From Bryoerythrophyllum caledonicum (taxonomy: Eukaryota > Streptophyta > Bryopsida > Pottiales > Pottiaceae): 64,000 nucleotides of DNA. The translations under genes were made by a program, and so were the position numbers. The DNA lies in NCBI GenBank assembly GCA_963971425.1, contig OZ020517.1, positions 23,074,462 to 23,138,461 on the forward strand. Direction: 5' to 3'. Positions within the stretch are counted from its first letter, which is position 1. Every line of letters starts with the position of its first letter. The notes under the pieces were generated by a model. It was not told the origin of the DNA. It ran no database searches and worked only from the letters and a program-made list of their open reading frames with translations. Shown one piece after another: positions 22,281-32,216 of this stretch.

Positions 22281-23121
22281 TTTATTGAAAACTACTTCTA
22301 CCGTGGGCTCAAATCCAGAGGCTCATCCGGTGGCTACACAATCTTCAAGATCTATAGTCTTAAAGGTGTCTTGTTCGGTATCCTCTATCCTTACTTCCTC
22401 TACTCTCGTTCCACCGTCTTGAGTTCCACCACTACTATCGGATCCTAATACCTCGTCAAGTCGCCTCTTTGTAATTCCCCCAATAGTTTCCCACACGTTT
22501 CAGGCCTTGGCTCAGGTCAGGTTTGCGAGATCTAGTTCGTGGAAACATCTAAAGCGTCCTTGCATCACATCATCACTCCACATCCAATTACTTTAACTAA
22601 CTCTTCTTTGGATTTCCCCCTATTTAGTGTCCACCCCAGTAGGTAGTAACGAATATGACAATATTGGTGTTGTGCAGACGGCGCTTCCGTGCAACTGACC
22701 CCCGGTATTGTATACGGAACAAGACTTTTATGAAGGGCTAACCTAAGAGTTGGGTTGGATTTATATGGTCTTTGCCACCGCGGCCAAGATTCCACTATCA
22801 ATCCCAAGGCCTAGTCATACCCTCCTATAAGAGAAACGACAGAAATAAGTACATATGGATTTTTATGGTGTGACACACGTGAGAAAGTGGAAGGAATAAT
22901 ACCTCATGCATCGCCAGCCACCCTAAGACTCTGTTAGTATCCCAAACCGCCCTATCCGTTCCTATCTAAAGTTCCTCTTAAGTCCTAATGCCATAAGTGG
23001 GGTTGAGCCATTACCTCTGCCACACTCCTTCCAGCTTCGGCCCCTCCACATCCCTCGAAGATTTCCTACTAGTCACATACACTAAATGCACTCAACAATG
23101 TCAAACCATGGCTTAAGGATA

Positions 23122-23141
23122 GACTCCCGGCAGACGCACCA
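23122..23141 (-). other. Primer-binding site, tRNA-Gly(UCC)-like
   Basis: On the minus strand, 4 bases after the LTR end, a 20-base stretch starting TGGTGCGTCTGCCGGG is complementary to the 3' end of a tRNA whose acceptor strand is CAGACGC-A-CCA with T-stem CCCGG. From memory this fits plant tRNA-Gly(UCC). It fixes the element's strand and the LTR edge at 23146. Confidence 0.75.
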
Positions 23142-25580
23142 TTTATGTAACCCTAAATTTGCCCCCCTTATATGCGTTATGTAGATAGGGGTTGAATTCA
23201 AAGTTACACTACATAGTTATCCCACAACCTATTTTTGTAATCTAGGATGACATGAGTTGTGGTGACCTTATATTTACTTCATTCTTGCATCCAATTCCGT
23301 CACTTTATTCCTCCACTCTTCTCTCTAATTTTTCCTCCTTGGTTTCTTAATTTCCTTTTCTTTTCGTTCCATTTCTTTACCTTTTCTTTAATTCCTTCCC
23401 CTTCTTTTGGACGCCTTTATGTTTGATCAATCAACTTATAGATATGTCCGTTTTATCTTAAGTTAGCTATTGCACATTGAATAACTTGGCTTATCAACAT
23501 CACAGATCACATCACATTGTATCCACGGTGCGTACTATAGGGAAACGTAAGTTTTCACAATTGAGTGGATTAGTGTGCACAAGGTTCTCCTCAATGCCAC
23601 AAACTACAAACTCACACAAAGCCACCAACACCCCACAGTCACGAGCTCACACAGAATCACCAACGCTGACCGAGACACATACACGCACACCGCAACCCGG
23701 ACGTCCACACATAAAAAAAACTCGTGCCGTAGCGCTCCTTCGAGCACCTCTGCAGCTCACTCTCGCAGACAACGCTCCTCCTTTCAGTACAACACTTCCG
23801 CTCCAAACTCACCGCAGACCAACGACGTTGCCTCCACAGCTCGTCGTGGCACGACACTACCGCTGCGCACTTCCTAGATTCCGCGTCACGCTCTCGTTTC
23901 AGTGCCGCACCTCGCACCTCCGTTCACCAGCAGTAACGCCTCGCGCGCCAATTGTGGGAGTCTAAAACTCCCACTTGATTGCCTCTAACAAAAAAATTAG
24001 TTAAAATAGGATTTTTAGTGTTAATTAGATAGAAAAGTAGTTAGTGTTGTGTGGAATTAGATTAGATAACAAATAGCGAAAGTAGTGAAAAGCTTAACTC
24101 GTTAATTAGCATTATAGTGGTGATAAAACCGGGTCTTAAACTAATTAGTTTTGGTGCCCGGAAAACCTAAAAGAGGATATCCGGGAAAGTCTCCGGGACA
24201 AAGTTCCAAATCACTACTTAGTGCTAAATTAATTAGTAAAATCTTTGCCAAATACATAGACTATTTAGTAGTGCTTCTTTGTAGTTTAGTTATTAGGTTT
24301 TCTTTCTACTTTAATTGTTGTACAAAACTTAAATTCTTATTTGAAAGAGTAAGGATTTAATTTTATACAAAAATATAAAAAGGAGAAAAGAAAAACAAGA
24401 AAAGAAAAAGATTTAAAAAAATACATATCCAGGTATCAACCCGGATATGAACTAGCCTGGGTACCAATCCGGGTATGGGCTGATACCCGGGTACCAGGGT
24501 ATCACCCGGGCTGCAGCCCGGATAGCTCCAGCCGCCTCCAACAGCCCTTCCCGAAATTTCCCTCCCCGAATTTTTCAAGTCTCTAGAAGTTTTCCTCTCT
24601 CGTCCAGGGACTCTCCTCTCCCCTTCCTTCTCTAAATCTTCTCCCCCCCCTCAAATTTTCTCCTCTATCTCCCTCTCTAGTTTTCTCTCTCTCATACTCT
24701 CTCGTTCTCTCTCTATTTGTTTGTTTTGGAGTTGGGGTTTTGAAGAAGAAGAGAAGGAGGTGCAACAAGGGTGCAAGTTGGAGTTTCAAAGAGAAGATTT
24801 GAAGAGGAGGTGGTGCAACTAGGAGGAAGAAGAAGAAGATGAAGAGGAGGTTTTTCAAGTGTCTTGAAAGTGGTGGAAGAGGTGCGCGAGTTAGGGTTTG
24901 GAGGAAGAGATGCGCGTTTCTTAGGGTTTGGTGGTGGTGGACATTTCTAGGGTTTGTGGAAGAAGAGGAGATTAGTGGCCAAAGCGAGAAGATAAAAGAG
25001 ACAAAGGAAGGAGGTTGCGGGTGCAACAACCAAGGTGACTCTTACCCATGTTGGGTTTCTTTTGTTTGTGCAAATTTTTTGTTTGTGAGTCTTTTTCTCT
25101 CTTGTCTACCGGGGTGACTCCCCGGTAATATCTTCCCCGGTCTAGAGAAAAAGTTCCCCGGGGACTTCATCTAGACCTTATTATGTTATTTATATGTGTA
25201 GTTGTTGTCGATTATCCTAGCCTTATGGCAAGTGGTTATTTTGAGTTGTCTCCCTCCTCCTATCACTTTAGGTCTTGCCCACAATTCCTATCTTTTTCTC
25301 GGTCTTCCCAGTCAACCGGGAAAAACCTCTTTCTAAGTTCTTGTCTCCAAAGTCCTCTCCTCGTTATCATTATATGTGACCTTGTGTTGTTAGTATGTTG
25401 CTAGATGTGTGAGACACCCATTTCCACATACTCTAGCAAAGTGTTCCGGAGTTGTTTACCGGTTGACCGGTAGACTTGTGTTTCTGGGCCGGACCGGAGT
25501 TTGTGACAAGTTAATAGGGAGATTGGTGGAAATACAGGCAATTTGAGGATTTTGTCTACCCGGGACAACATGGCTCTCCG

Positions 25581-25985
25581 GTGAGTCGGGTGGATTCCCC
25601 ATCCTCCAAGGAGTGGGGCTCGAAGGTCTATGAGAGAAAAAGAAGCCCCCCGATAACTTCTACCGGGAAGGAACCGGTAAACCTCCCTTCCTCAACCCCG
25701 GAGTCCTTGATGGAGTCCTCTGTGGCTATACTAATCGAGCTCAAAGAGACTCCACATGTATCTATAGATACACCCAACCTTCCGGTGGATACCGCCACTT
25801 CACCGGTAGATCTCCCGGTGGATATTCTCAATCCACTGGTAGACCTCCCGATGGATATTCCCAATCCATCGGTAGACCTCCCGGTTGAGACATCCGACCT
25901 CCCGGGGGATTCTCTTGACCATGTTGGTACTTCCAGACGTAGTGCCAATCTCTATACGTCTGAATCGGAAGAGTCTTCCAATTGA
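25581..25985 (+). CDS. Pro/Asp/Val repeat protein of the nested element (hypothetical)
   Basis: 134 codons. The middle is a string of imperfect 11-13-residue repeats built on LPVDxxNPxVD (DLPVDILNPLVDLPMDIPNP and neighbours). The end is acidic and serine-rich (LYTSESEESSN then stop). Such tails occur at the C-terminus of retroelement polyproteins, but nothing upstream in this frame is recognisable. The ATG is the first in frame after a stop. It may be the fossil end of a coding region just ahead of the element's 3' part. No function is assigned. Confidence 0.4.
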   Translation: MSRVDSPSSKEWGSKVYERKRSPPITSTGKEPVNLPSSTPESLMESSVAILIELKETPHVSIDTPNLPVDTATSPVDLPVDILNPLVDLPMDIPNPSVDLPVETSDLPGDSLDHVGTSRRSANLYTSESEESSN

Positions 25986-26250
25986 GTCTTTGTTATATGT
26001 TATGTGTTGATTTACCTCACCGGTTGGTGAGATGTCGTTTTAAGTTGCTAGAATTATACACTAGGGTGAGAGTAGTGATGTCGATGGGGCCCCATTGCGC
26101 ACCCGGTCACTACCACTTGAGTGGTTTCTCCGGCTACTTATTTTTGTTAGGAAAAGGTTCACCGGTCCCTGGACCGCCGGACCGTGAGTCTTCCAGTTTA
26201 CCGGTCTACCGGTAATCCGCCGGTGACTAGGCTACCGTTGATTCTAGGAT

Positions 26251-26440
26251 CTAGATGCCGTTTTGTCTTTTAGTGGAGCTACTTTTAGAGGGTAGCTATT
26301 GACTTTAGTGCACCTCCTAGATGTCGTTTTGTCCTTTTGCGGTCTAATTTTGGAGCGTAGCTATTGACTTTAGTGCACTCTTTAGATGCCATTTTCACCT
26401 TTTGGGGATCTAGTTTTGGAGGGTAGCTAGTGGCCTTTGT
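26251..26440. repeat. 66-bp tandem repeat, about three copies
   Basis: Units start near 26251, 26317 and 26382 with ctagatg(c/t)cgttttgtc and contain gggtagctattgactttagt. They sit just upstream of the terminal region shared with 1-840 and may be enhancer-like repeats of the element. Confidence 0.8.
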
Positions 26441-26600
26441 GTACTTAAGGGCCTTGGGCTCTTGTGTTATGTACTCTTCTCTTTGTTGATCTCTTCGTGT
26501 CTTGCCTTCATTGCTTGTGTCTAGAGTCTTTGTTGAGCTTGTGTGAGTGGACCGGGAGAGAGTTGAGTCTTCCTAGTGTGTCTTTGTTAGATGTGCAAGG

Positions 26601-27441
26601 TTGTAACTCATCGTGTGTTAAATGATTGAATGTGAGTAGAGACATCCCGAGGGGCTAGGATATCCGGGTTAGATAGGTAGAGTGAGGTCCGGGACTTGTG
26701 CTCTAGACTTTTCACCTTTGGGACCGGGAAGAGTTGCTTTATCGGATGGAATCCGGGAAGCCCACGGCTATTTAAGATAGCCTCCCTTAATTGGGAAGTG
26801 TTCGGATTGGTGGGAAGTAGGGGGTGACATCCCCCTTCTCTCGATACACCGGGAGACATCCCGGTTAAACCTGAGTCCGGAGAATTCCGGGATTATTACC
26901 CTTGCAGTGGATGAGTTTCGACGATCCCGGTGGAAGGTTGTTGTGCTCATATGATTTGCTTAGTACTAACATGTTGTGAGTCTTGTATCTTCTTGCTTTG
27001 ATTCATTGGGTGTGGTTGTAGTTGGAACCCGAGCTTGCGTAACCGGTTTACCGGGACAAGTTCTCGGTAGATTGTGAAGACCGGTGAATTAGCTGCGACC
27101 TTTTTAACTCCTTCAAGGTGAAGAGTTAGATTGTGGATATTGTGGCCTCTGGATTGCGAGAACGGAGGGCAGTGACTTTCCGGGCATTGTAAAAACTTAC
27201 CGGAAATCTACTCTGACGCTCAACAGAGTTTAACTGAAACACATGTGGTTACTTGTTACCGGTTACTAAGGTACCGGAGAAGCCATCCTCCGGGATGTGC
27301 CGAGGTATTATGTGTGAATTTTTGTTAAGATTTAAAGAGTTTGATGCACGATAAAAATCCCTGGAAACGATCTGGTAAAGTGGGCTTGCTTAAGGTTAAT
27401 TTCGATTAATTTTGAGAATAACGAACCACTAGACTACGACA
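26601..27441 (+). repeat. Terminal region shared with window bases 1-840
   Basis: Collinear with 1-840. Shared words are gagaattccgg, cttcaaggtg(a/t)agagttaga, ttgtggatattgtggcctct, gtgactttccgggca and gccatcctccgggatgtgc. It defines the common 3' end of the two element copies. Confidence 0.85.
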
Positions 27442-29029
27442 CCGATCTAACTCTCGCTCACACAACCGGCACAACACCACGACCTCGGCGCAACACCTTT
27501 TCTCCTCTCGCGCACATCCACACTCAGTCGTAGCTCCCCTGCTCACCGCAGACCAACGATGCTCCCTTCCTCGACTCCGGCGCCGCTCTCTCGCGCGCTA
27601 ACCTCACGGCTCTGGCACTGAACCACCCGTAGTTCTAAGCGCAGCCGCTCCAACGCGCACCTTAGCCACTTCCAACCCCATCATCGCCCTCCACACATTC
27701 GGCCACGCACGCTATCGCTTGCAGCCACGCTCCAGCATGTCGCTCCGCGCACTACCACCTCGCGGCGCAACTCTCGTCACCACCGCGCCCTTTCTCGAAT
27801 CAGTGCATCACAAACCCTCGCGCTCCGCTCTGCTTCTGATCGCGCACGAGACCACCGGCACCTCACGCATCGCCTCCACCCCGCACAAGCCAGAGACACC
27901 CTCACAATCACGCACTCGCAAATGAACAACTTCCCGCTCTCACAGCCGCCCCAAACCCAGTCGCACTATCAACCCGAACTCGCCATTCACCGAACCCCAG
28001 CAAAACTCCAACTCAGCCCTTCTCTTTCCGGACCCTCTCGGCAACCGCGGCTCTGCAACACACTACGACCGCACAACTCCCCTCGCAGACCAAAGACGTC
28101 ACGCTCCTCTTCTCGCCGCCGAGCCTCCAGTAGCACCAGCCCAAGACACAACCCCGCACTCGCAGCCGCTTCTACAAGCACCTCCCACGACTTGGCGCGG
28201 TGCCCTTGAAGTGTATTCAACTCCGGCACAGCCGCCCTCATCCACACAGGCGTCACTCCACACCAACACTCACAACCTCAGGCCCACGTCGCAGCGCTGC
28301 AGTACCTCACAGTTGCCGCTCCGCACCACCACTCACAACACTCACTCCAACATCGTAGTGAACACAACCTCTCTCCACGCAGCCATGGCTCTCTACGCAC
28401 CACACTCAAAACACACCCGCAACTGTACCTCAAAAACTCATACGCACGTAGAACCACACGCACACCCTCAAAAACATACCCAGCCAGACTCACGTTCCCG
28501 CTCTCCACACCATCGCGCTCACTAGCCGCCGGGACTCACTCACGGACACCCACCACATAACACTGACTTCCCTCCTCGCAGCGCAGCCCCATGTCCATTG
28601 TCTCTCCGCTTGAGGTTCACACTTCCCCGCCGAGTTCAACCCCACCGCGCGTCTTCTGCACGCGGCTCACTTTTTTCCACACGCTCGCCTCTTTCGCGCA
28701 CCTCAGACACGATTCCCTCATCCAAAATCAGTGTCCTTCCAACCAATTCGGCATCGCATGCTCCTCCTCCTCCAAAACCAACATCACGCCAAACTACCCA
28801 TGTGCAGCACCTTGATTCCTACGATTCAGTTTGGTTGCACGCCTCCCTAGCCAGCTCACTTGCCACTTGCTTCAACGGCCTCTTTGTTGTTGACACCCTC
28901 CCTTGAAATCCCACTTGTCCATAACCTCCACAACCACCCAATCTCAACCGGCCATGGTGGGCATGTCCATGGCTGGCTATGGCCAGCCATGCCCGCCATA
29001 GCCAGCGGTTATCAACCGGTTCCTCCTCC

Positions 29030-29290
29030 TTCCTTCCTTTCTTTTTCCTTGTCTTCATTTTTTTCTTTTTTCCTTCTTCTTTTCTCCTTCTCTTTTCTTT
29101 CTCTTCTACTTCTTCTATCTCTATTTCCTTCTAATTCTTCTAAGTCTACTTTCTCCTTCCTCTTCTACTTCTAATTTCTTTATTTTTTTTCTTTTTTTTC
29201 CTTTTTTTTCTACTTCTATTTTTTTTTTTTTTCTCCTTCTCTTTCCTTCTACTTCCAAATTTTACTTTATTTTTTTCTTTGAGAGGTATA
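29030..29290. repeat. Polypyrimidine tract in the gypsy LTR
   Basis: About 260 bp almost entirely of T and C (cttct, tttcc and ttttt runs). It is probably part of the LTR. It is preceded at 28960-29000 by an inverted repeat around catggctggctatggccagccatg. Confidence 0.85.
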
Positions 29291-29646
29291 ATCTCCTCTA
29301 AGCTCTAACACCTCTCCAACCCCTTCTTTCCACTAATCTGTGTTATCTCCTAAAATTTAATCGTCCACCTACTACTAATCACTAAGTTCTCACACCAATC
29401 TTGGTGAACAACAACAAAAAAAAGTAGTAAAATACTACTAGAGAGCCTCCTAACTTCCTATCTCTTTTTCTCCTCGCACCTAAAGTTATCCATAATAACC
29501 CAAACCTCCTTCCACTAATTTGGTGAAGTATTCGGGGTTTTTAATACTACTAACCGCCTGTCGTTGCTAATTTCTAACTAGTGTACCAAAAATTCAACAA
29601 TTTAACCTAAAATTAAATGGGATCCAAAAATTGGGCTCACAACAGC

Positions 29647-30129
29647 CGAGACCGTGCGCGCGATCGGACGGCCACCGCTGTCCGCCTGATTGGGCGACTG
29701 AGAGGATAGCGGTCGCCTGATTGGATGACTGCGAGCCTATCAACTGATCCGCGGACGGTTGCGTGCCATTCGCCGGCTAGTCAACCACGTGCCTCTTGAT
29801 TGGTCGATCGGACGGCCATGAGGGCTATTAATCTAAACGGATGGGGCCGATTGATCCATTTTAATTTTCTATCATTTTTTTTACACTGTTGTTTTCACTA
29901 TTCGTCAGCAGTAAACGTTTATTATCGCTAGACGCTCTGTCCGATTGAACGACCAAACGTTGCCGTCCGTCGGACGTCTTTTTGGACGCTCGGACCTTTA
30001 GGACGTCGGATTAGTAACTCAGGTTTTGGATAGATGATTTTGAATTTTGAATTGTCTTAAATGTTAAGTATGAAAAACTTATAATTCCACCCTCATGAAG
30101 ATGAGTTGAAGCAACACCCCGCAATCACT
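29647..30129. other. Intergenic DNA between gypsy LTR and gene remnants
   Basis: GC-rich up to about 29820, with repeated gattgg(g/a)(c/t)gac and ggacggcca words; then AT-rich. No gene is supported. Confidence 0.4.
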
Positions 30130-30790
30130 GACTAATACGATAATGCAGCTGCCGACGTTCAGGCAGCTGAAGACGTAGCGTCTGCAGCAATTGCTCTAGC
30201 CAAATGATCCCTTGTTAATCCAGCTGTTCCGAGGACTAATTCCTCAATCCTTTTGGAAGGTACGAAGCGGCTCGAAACAACGGATGCTAATGTTCGGTTT
30301 TGGCACAACCACTGGAAGGAAGAACTGAAGCGTATGAAGGATGTACACGAGAAGACTCGTGATCATATGGCTTGCCACTAGGGTGGCATTCACCAAATGC
30401 TCACATTTGCTTCCGGAGTCCTAATTGCTGCTTGGACTCTCAATCTTACCAAGACTATGGAGTGCAAAATCCTACTTCCCATGATTATCTTGGTTGCGTG
30501 CCTCTGTGGTAAAGTTGTAATCGCGCTCATCCGCAAGGTTCAAATCATCACGGCGTTGCAGATACTTGATGGGTCTGCAGAGTTATGGAGTGAGGTACGT
30601 GTTTTTTTTGTGTAATTATTGTTTTTTTGTTTCTTTTCTGCTTATAAGTCAATGTGTGTTTTTCAGGAACATGAGAAGAGAATTCATGCGCTGCTCATTT
30701 ACAAGGACAACTTCAACTTGACAACCCATACTAGGTCAATTGAGAAGTTTTCATGCTTGGGCGGTCTATCATTGTGTTTTCTGAACATTT
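30130..30790 (+). pseudogene. Two-exon membrane protein remnant, family unknown
   Basis: One frame is readable from about 30140, with NPAVPRTNSSILLEGTKRLE and VRFWHNHWKEELKRMKDVHE. Two stops follow (near 30208 and 30380), then ASGVLIAAWTLNLTK and KILLPMIILVACLCGKVVIA, two likely transmembrane helices. A GT-AG intron (30594-30667) joins LDGSAELWSE to EHEKRIHALLIYKDNFNLT in frame. Intact splice sites with nonsense changes upstream point to a recent pseudogene or an annotation needing an alternative start. It lies in the same orientation as the following kinase and Hsp70 remnants. The family is not recognised. Confidence 0.5.
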
Positions 30791-30799
30791 CTATAAACC

Positions 30800-31015
30800 T
30801 GAGGTTTGGTCTACGGGGTCTAGCTGGTGAGAGTAGCAAATCGACACGGTCACAGAGCCTGGGTGTTGATAAGTTCAGAGTTCAGTCTATGTTCTATGAT
30901 GCTAGAACGGTGTTGAAATGCTCAAGCTCATTGCAAAGTCAAAGTCAATCCATGTCACTCAATCTAGTTTGCAGTGTCGAAGTTTTCAATCCCGTGCCGC
31001 TTTTTGCTTATGTCT
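30800..31015. repeat. About 200-bp direct duplicate of 32545-32745
   Basis: gtgttgataagttcagagttcagtct and the following tatgatgctagaacggtgttgaaa recur at 32605-32660, and gtcactcaatctag recurs at both. It marks local segmental duplication linking the membrane-protein remnant to block A upstream of the kinase. Confidence 0.8.
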
Positions 31016-31849
31016 ATTGCTTCCGGAAGTCGAGATGACGTCCTTTGGATCGCCTCATTTGTATCCTTGCGCTCAGTTAACCTTACATGCAATGCTCGGG
31101 ACCAAAGCCATAGATCATCGAAACTGCAAGTGTTTCATTAAGATGCCAGGATGTTGTTGGAATGAAAAGGAAAAGATTATTTCATCTAGAATGTAATGCG
31201 TAGTAGCAAATGGTGTGTATCTATGATAATTCGATATATAGAAGGTTAAATTTGTGTGCATATATGTTGGTTTGTTATTCTGTTTCTAGTTAGGTTTTGT
31301 TGCATAATGGTATTGACAAAAGTTACTCATTTTTTTAATGAGTGGTTTAGAGTTTCTGGTCGGTAAACGTTGGCATATTACATATTAGAAAGGACCGGAG
31401 TTTTGTATCAAAGAAGGATGTTCTGAATTATAGAATTGTTGAAGGGCAATGGGAATCATGTATGGATCCCTGTAGTATTGCTCTTGATTAGTTTTCGAGC
31501 TGTAGCATTTCCAGCTTTGCAGAAAATGCCATCTTTGTAGTAGGGTTTCGAATGCTAGCCGAAATGCTTCTAGCGATCGATGTCCGTAAACCCTAGGGTT
31601 TGTTGATGATCTTCCAATAGGGAGTTTGTCTGGCAGACTCGAGGTCATATCACCGTCGGAAGGGCAGGTGCGTGCGTCACGGATCGTGCTCCAACACTAG
31701 GTGGAGACGGAGACGGCCACCGGCCTTCGTTTGCTGTCATGGCTCGTGATGCCTTCTTCGATTGTGTATTCACCGAATCTGGTGTCCGACACCGCAACTA
31801 CTCTGAATAGGCAGAGTTTGTATTGGTTCTTGTGCTGTGAAATTGCAGT

Positions 31850-32200
31850 GAGCACGAGTGCTTATGGTTCCTGATGCTATATCAAGTGAATGGACAAGTT
31901 TATACTTCTGGAAAAAGAGCTCATAAGTTTCAAGCGGATGTCTCAACGATCGATGCAGTTTTGCATCTCGATTCTGTTCTCCAAGTTCTAGGTGAATTTC
32001 TCTACCAAAATTTCTCGATGCTGCGAGCTTCTATTAAGAAGCCTAATGCCGAGATTCATGGTTTGTGCCTCTCTGAATCTTTTGCTAAGTGTCATTTTAG
32101 AAGACTTGATTGTATTCCACTGGAAAGTCGATGTCATTCATATAAGCTTATCATTGCGTACAATGGTAGAACATATGGAAATAACGTTAGTTATGATTGA
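31850..32200 (+). CDS. Probable exon of an unknown protein
   Basis: After a possible acceptor (attgcag at about 31849) a frame of about 117 codons runs to a stop at 32200: WFLMLYQVNGQVYTSGKRAH, KFQADVSTIDAVLHLDSVLQ, VLGEFLYQNFSMLRASIKKP and SESFAKCHFRRLDCIPLESR. The balanced composition looks like genuine protein. No transmembrane segment and no recognised domain are seen. Bases 31640-31849 do not give an obvious preceding exon. It is either a gene fragment or the last exon of a lineage-specific gene. Confidence 0.4.
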   Translation, partial: EHECLWFLMLYQVNGQVYTSGKRAHKFQADVSTIDAVLHLDSVLQVLGEFLYQNFSMLRASIKKPNAEIHGLCLSESFAKCHFRRLDCIPLESRCHSYKLIIAYNGRTYGNNVSYD

Positions 32201-32216
32201 CCCCGCGAGTCCGCGG

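Larger units (their letters stand above)
23953..27441. mobile_element. Nested 3.5-kb TG...CA retroelement
   Basis: It begins TGTGGGAGTC at 23953 and ends GACTACGACA at 27441. It is flanked by CCAAT (23948-23952) and CCGAT (27442-27446), a 5-bp duplication with one mismatch. The last 840 bp match window bases 1-840 and both end at the same base. It is rich in CCGG words. It contains one plausible reading frame (25581-25985) and no recognisable pol. It could be a solo LTR of unusual size or a non-autonomous element; no internal LTR pair was found. Confidence 0.6.
18346..29646 (-). mobile_element. Truncated Ty3/gypsy LTR retrotransposon with nested insertion
   Basis: On the minus strand the order is 5' LTR (29646 to 23146), primer-binding site (23141-23122), gag (about 22280-21234), aspartic protease (about 20418-19819) and reverse transcriptase (19237-18346). 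The order and sequences are Ty3/gypsy (Metaviridae-type). RNase H, integrase and the 3' LTR are missing because the element breaks off inside RT at the border of repeat R5. Coding frames carry several stops and at least two frameshifts, so it is dead. The LTR is itself interrupted by the 3.5-kb element at 23953-27441. Confidence 0.85.
23146..29646 (-). repeat. 5' LTR of the gypsy element, split by a nested element
   Basis: In plus orientation it starts TGTAACCCTAAATTTG at 23146 and probably ends ggctcacaaca at 29646, i.e. TG...CA with TGT/ACA ends. Removing 23953-27441 (and one duplicated CCAAT) leaves about 3.0 kb, long for an LTR. Both flanks of the nested element share unusual CA-rich, pyrimidine-biased sequence; for example ctcaccgcagaccaacga occurs at 23810 and near 27540. 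That supports them being one sequence. The outer end at 29646 is inferred, since no second LTR is present to compare. Confidence 0.6.

Noticed and set aside
23122..23160. tRNA gene
   Set aside because: Only the 3' third of a Gly tRNA is matched and no cloverleaf follows; it is the primer-binding site.
23477..23965. 162-codon Thr/Pro/His-rich frame
   Set aside because: Lies in the CA-rich gypsy LTR sequence; composition follows the nucleotide bias.
27719..28906. Multiple overlapping frames rich in Ser, Thr, Pro and His
   Set aside because: Same CA/TC-biased LTR sequence on both sides of the nested element; open in several registers, no domains.
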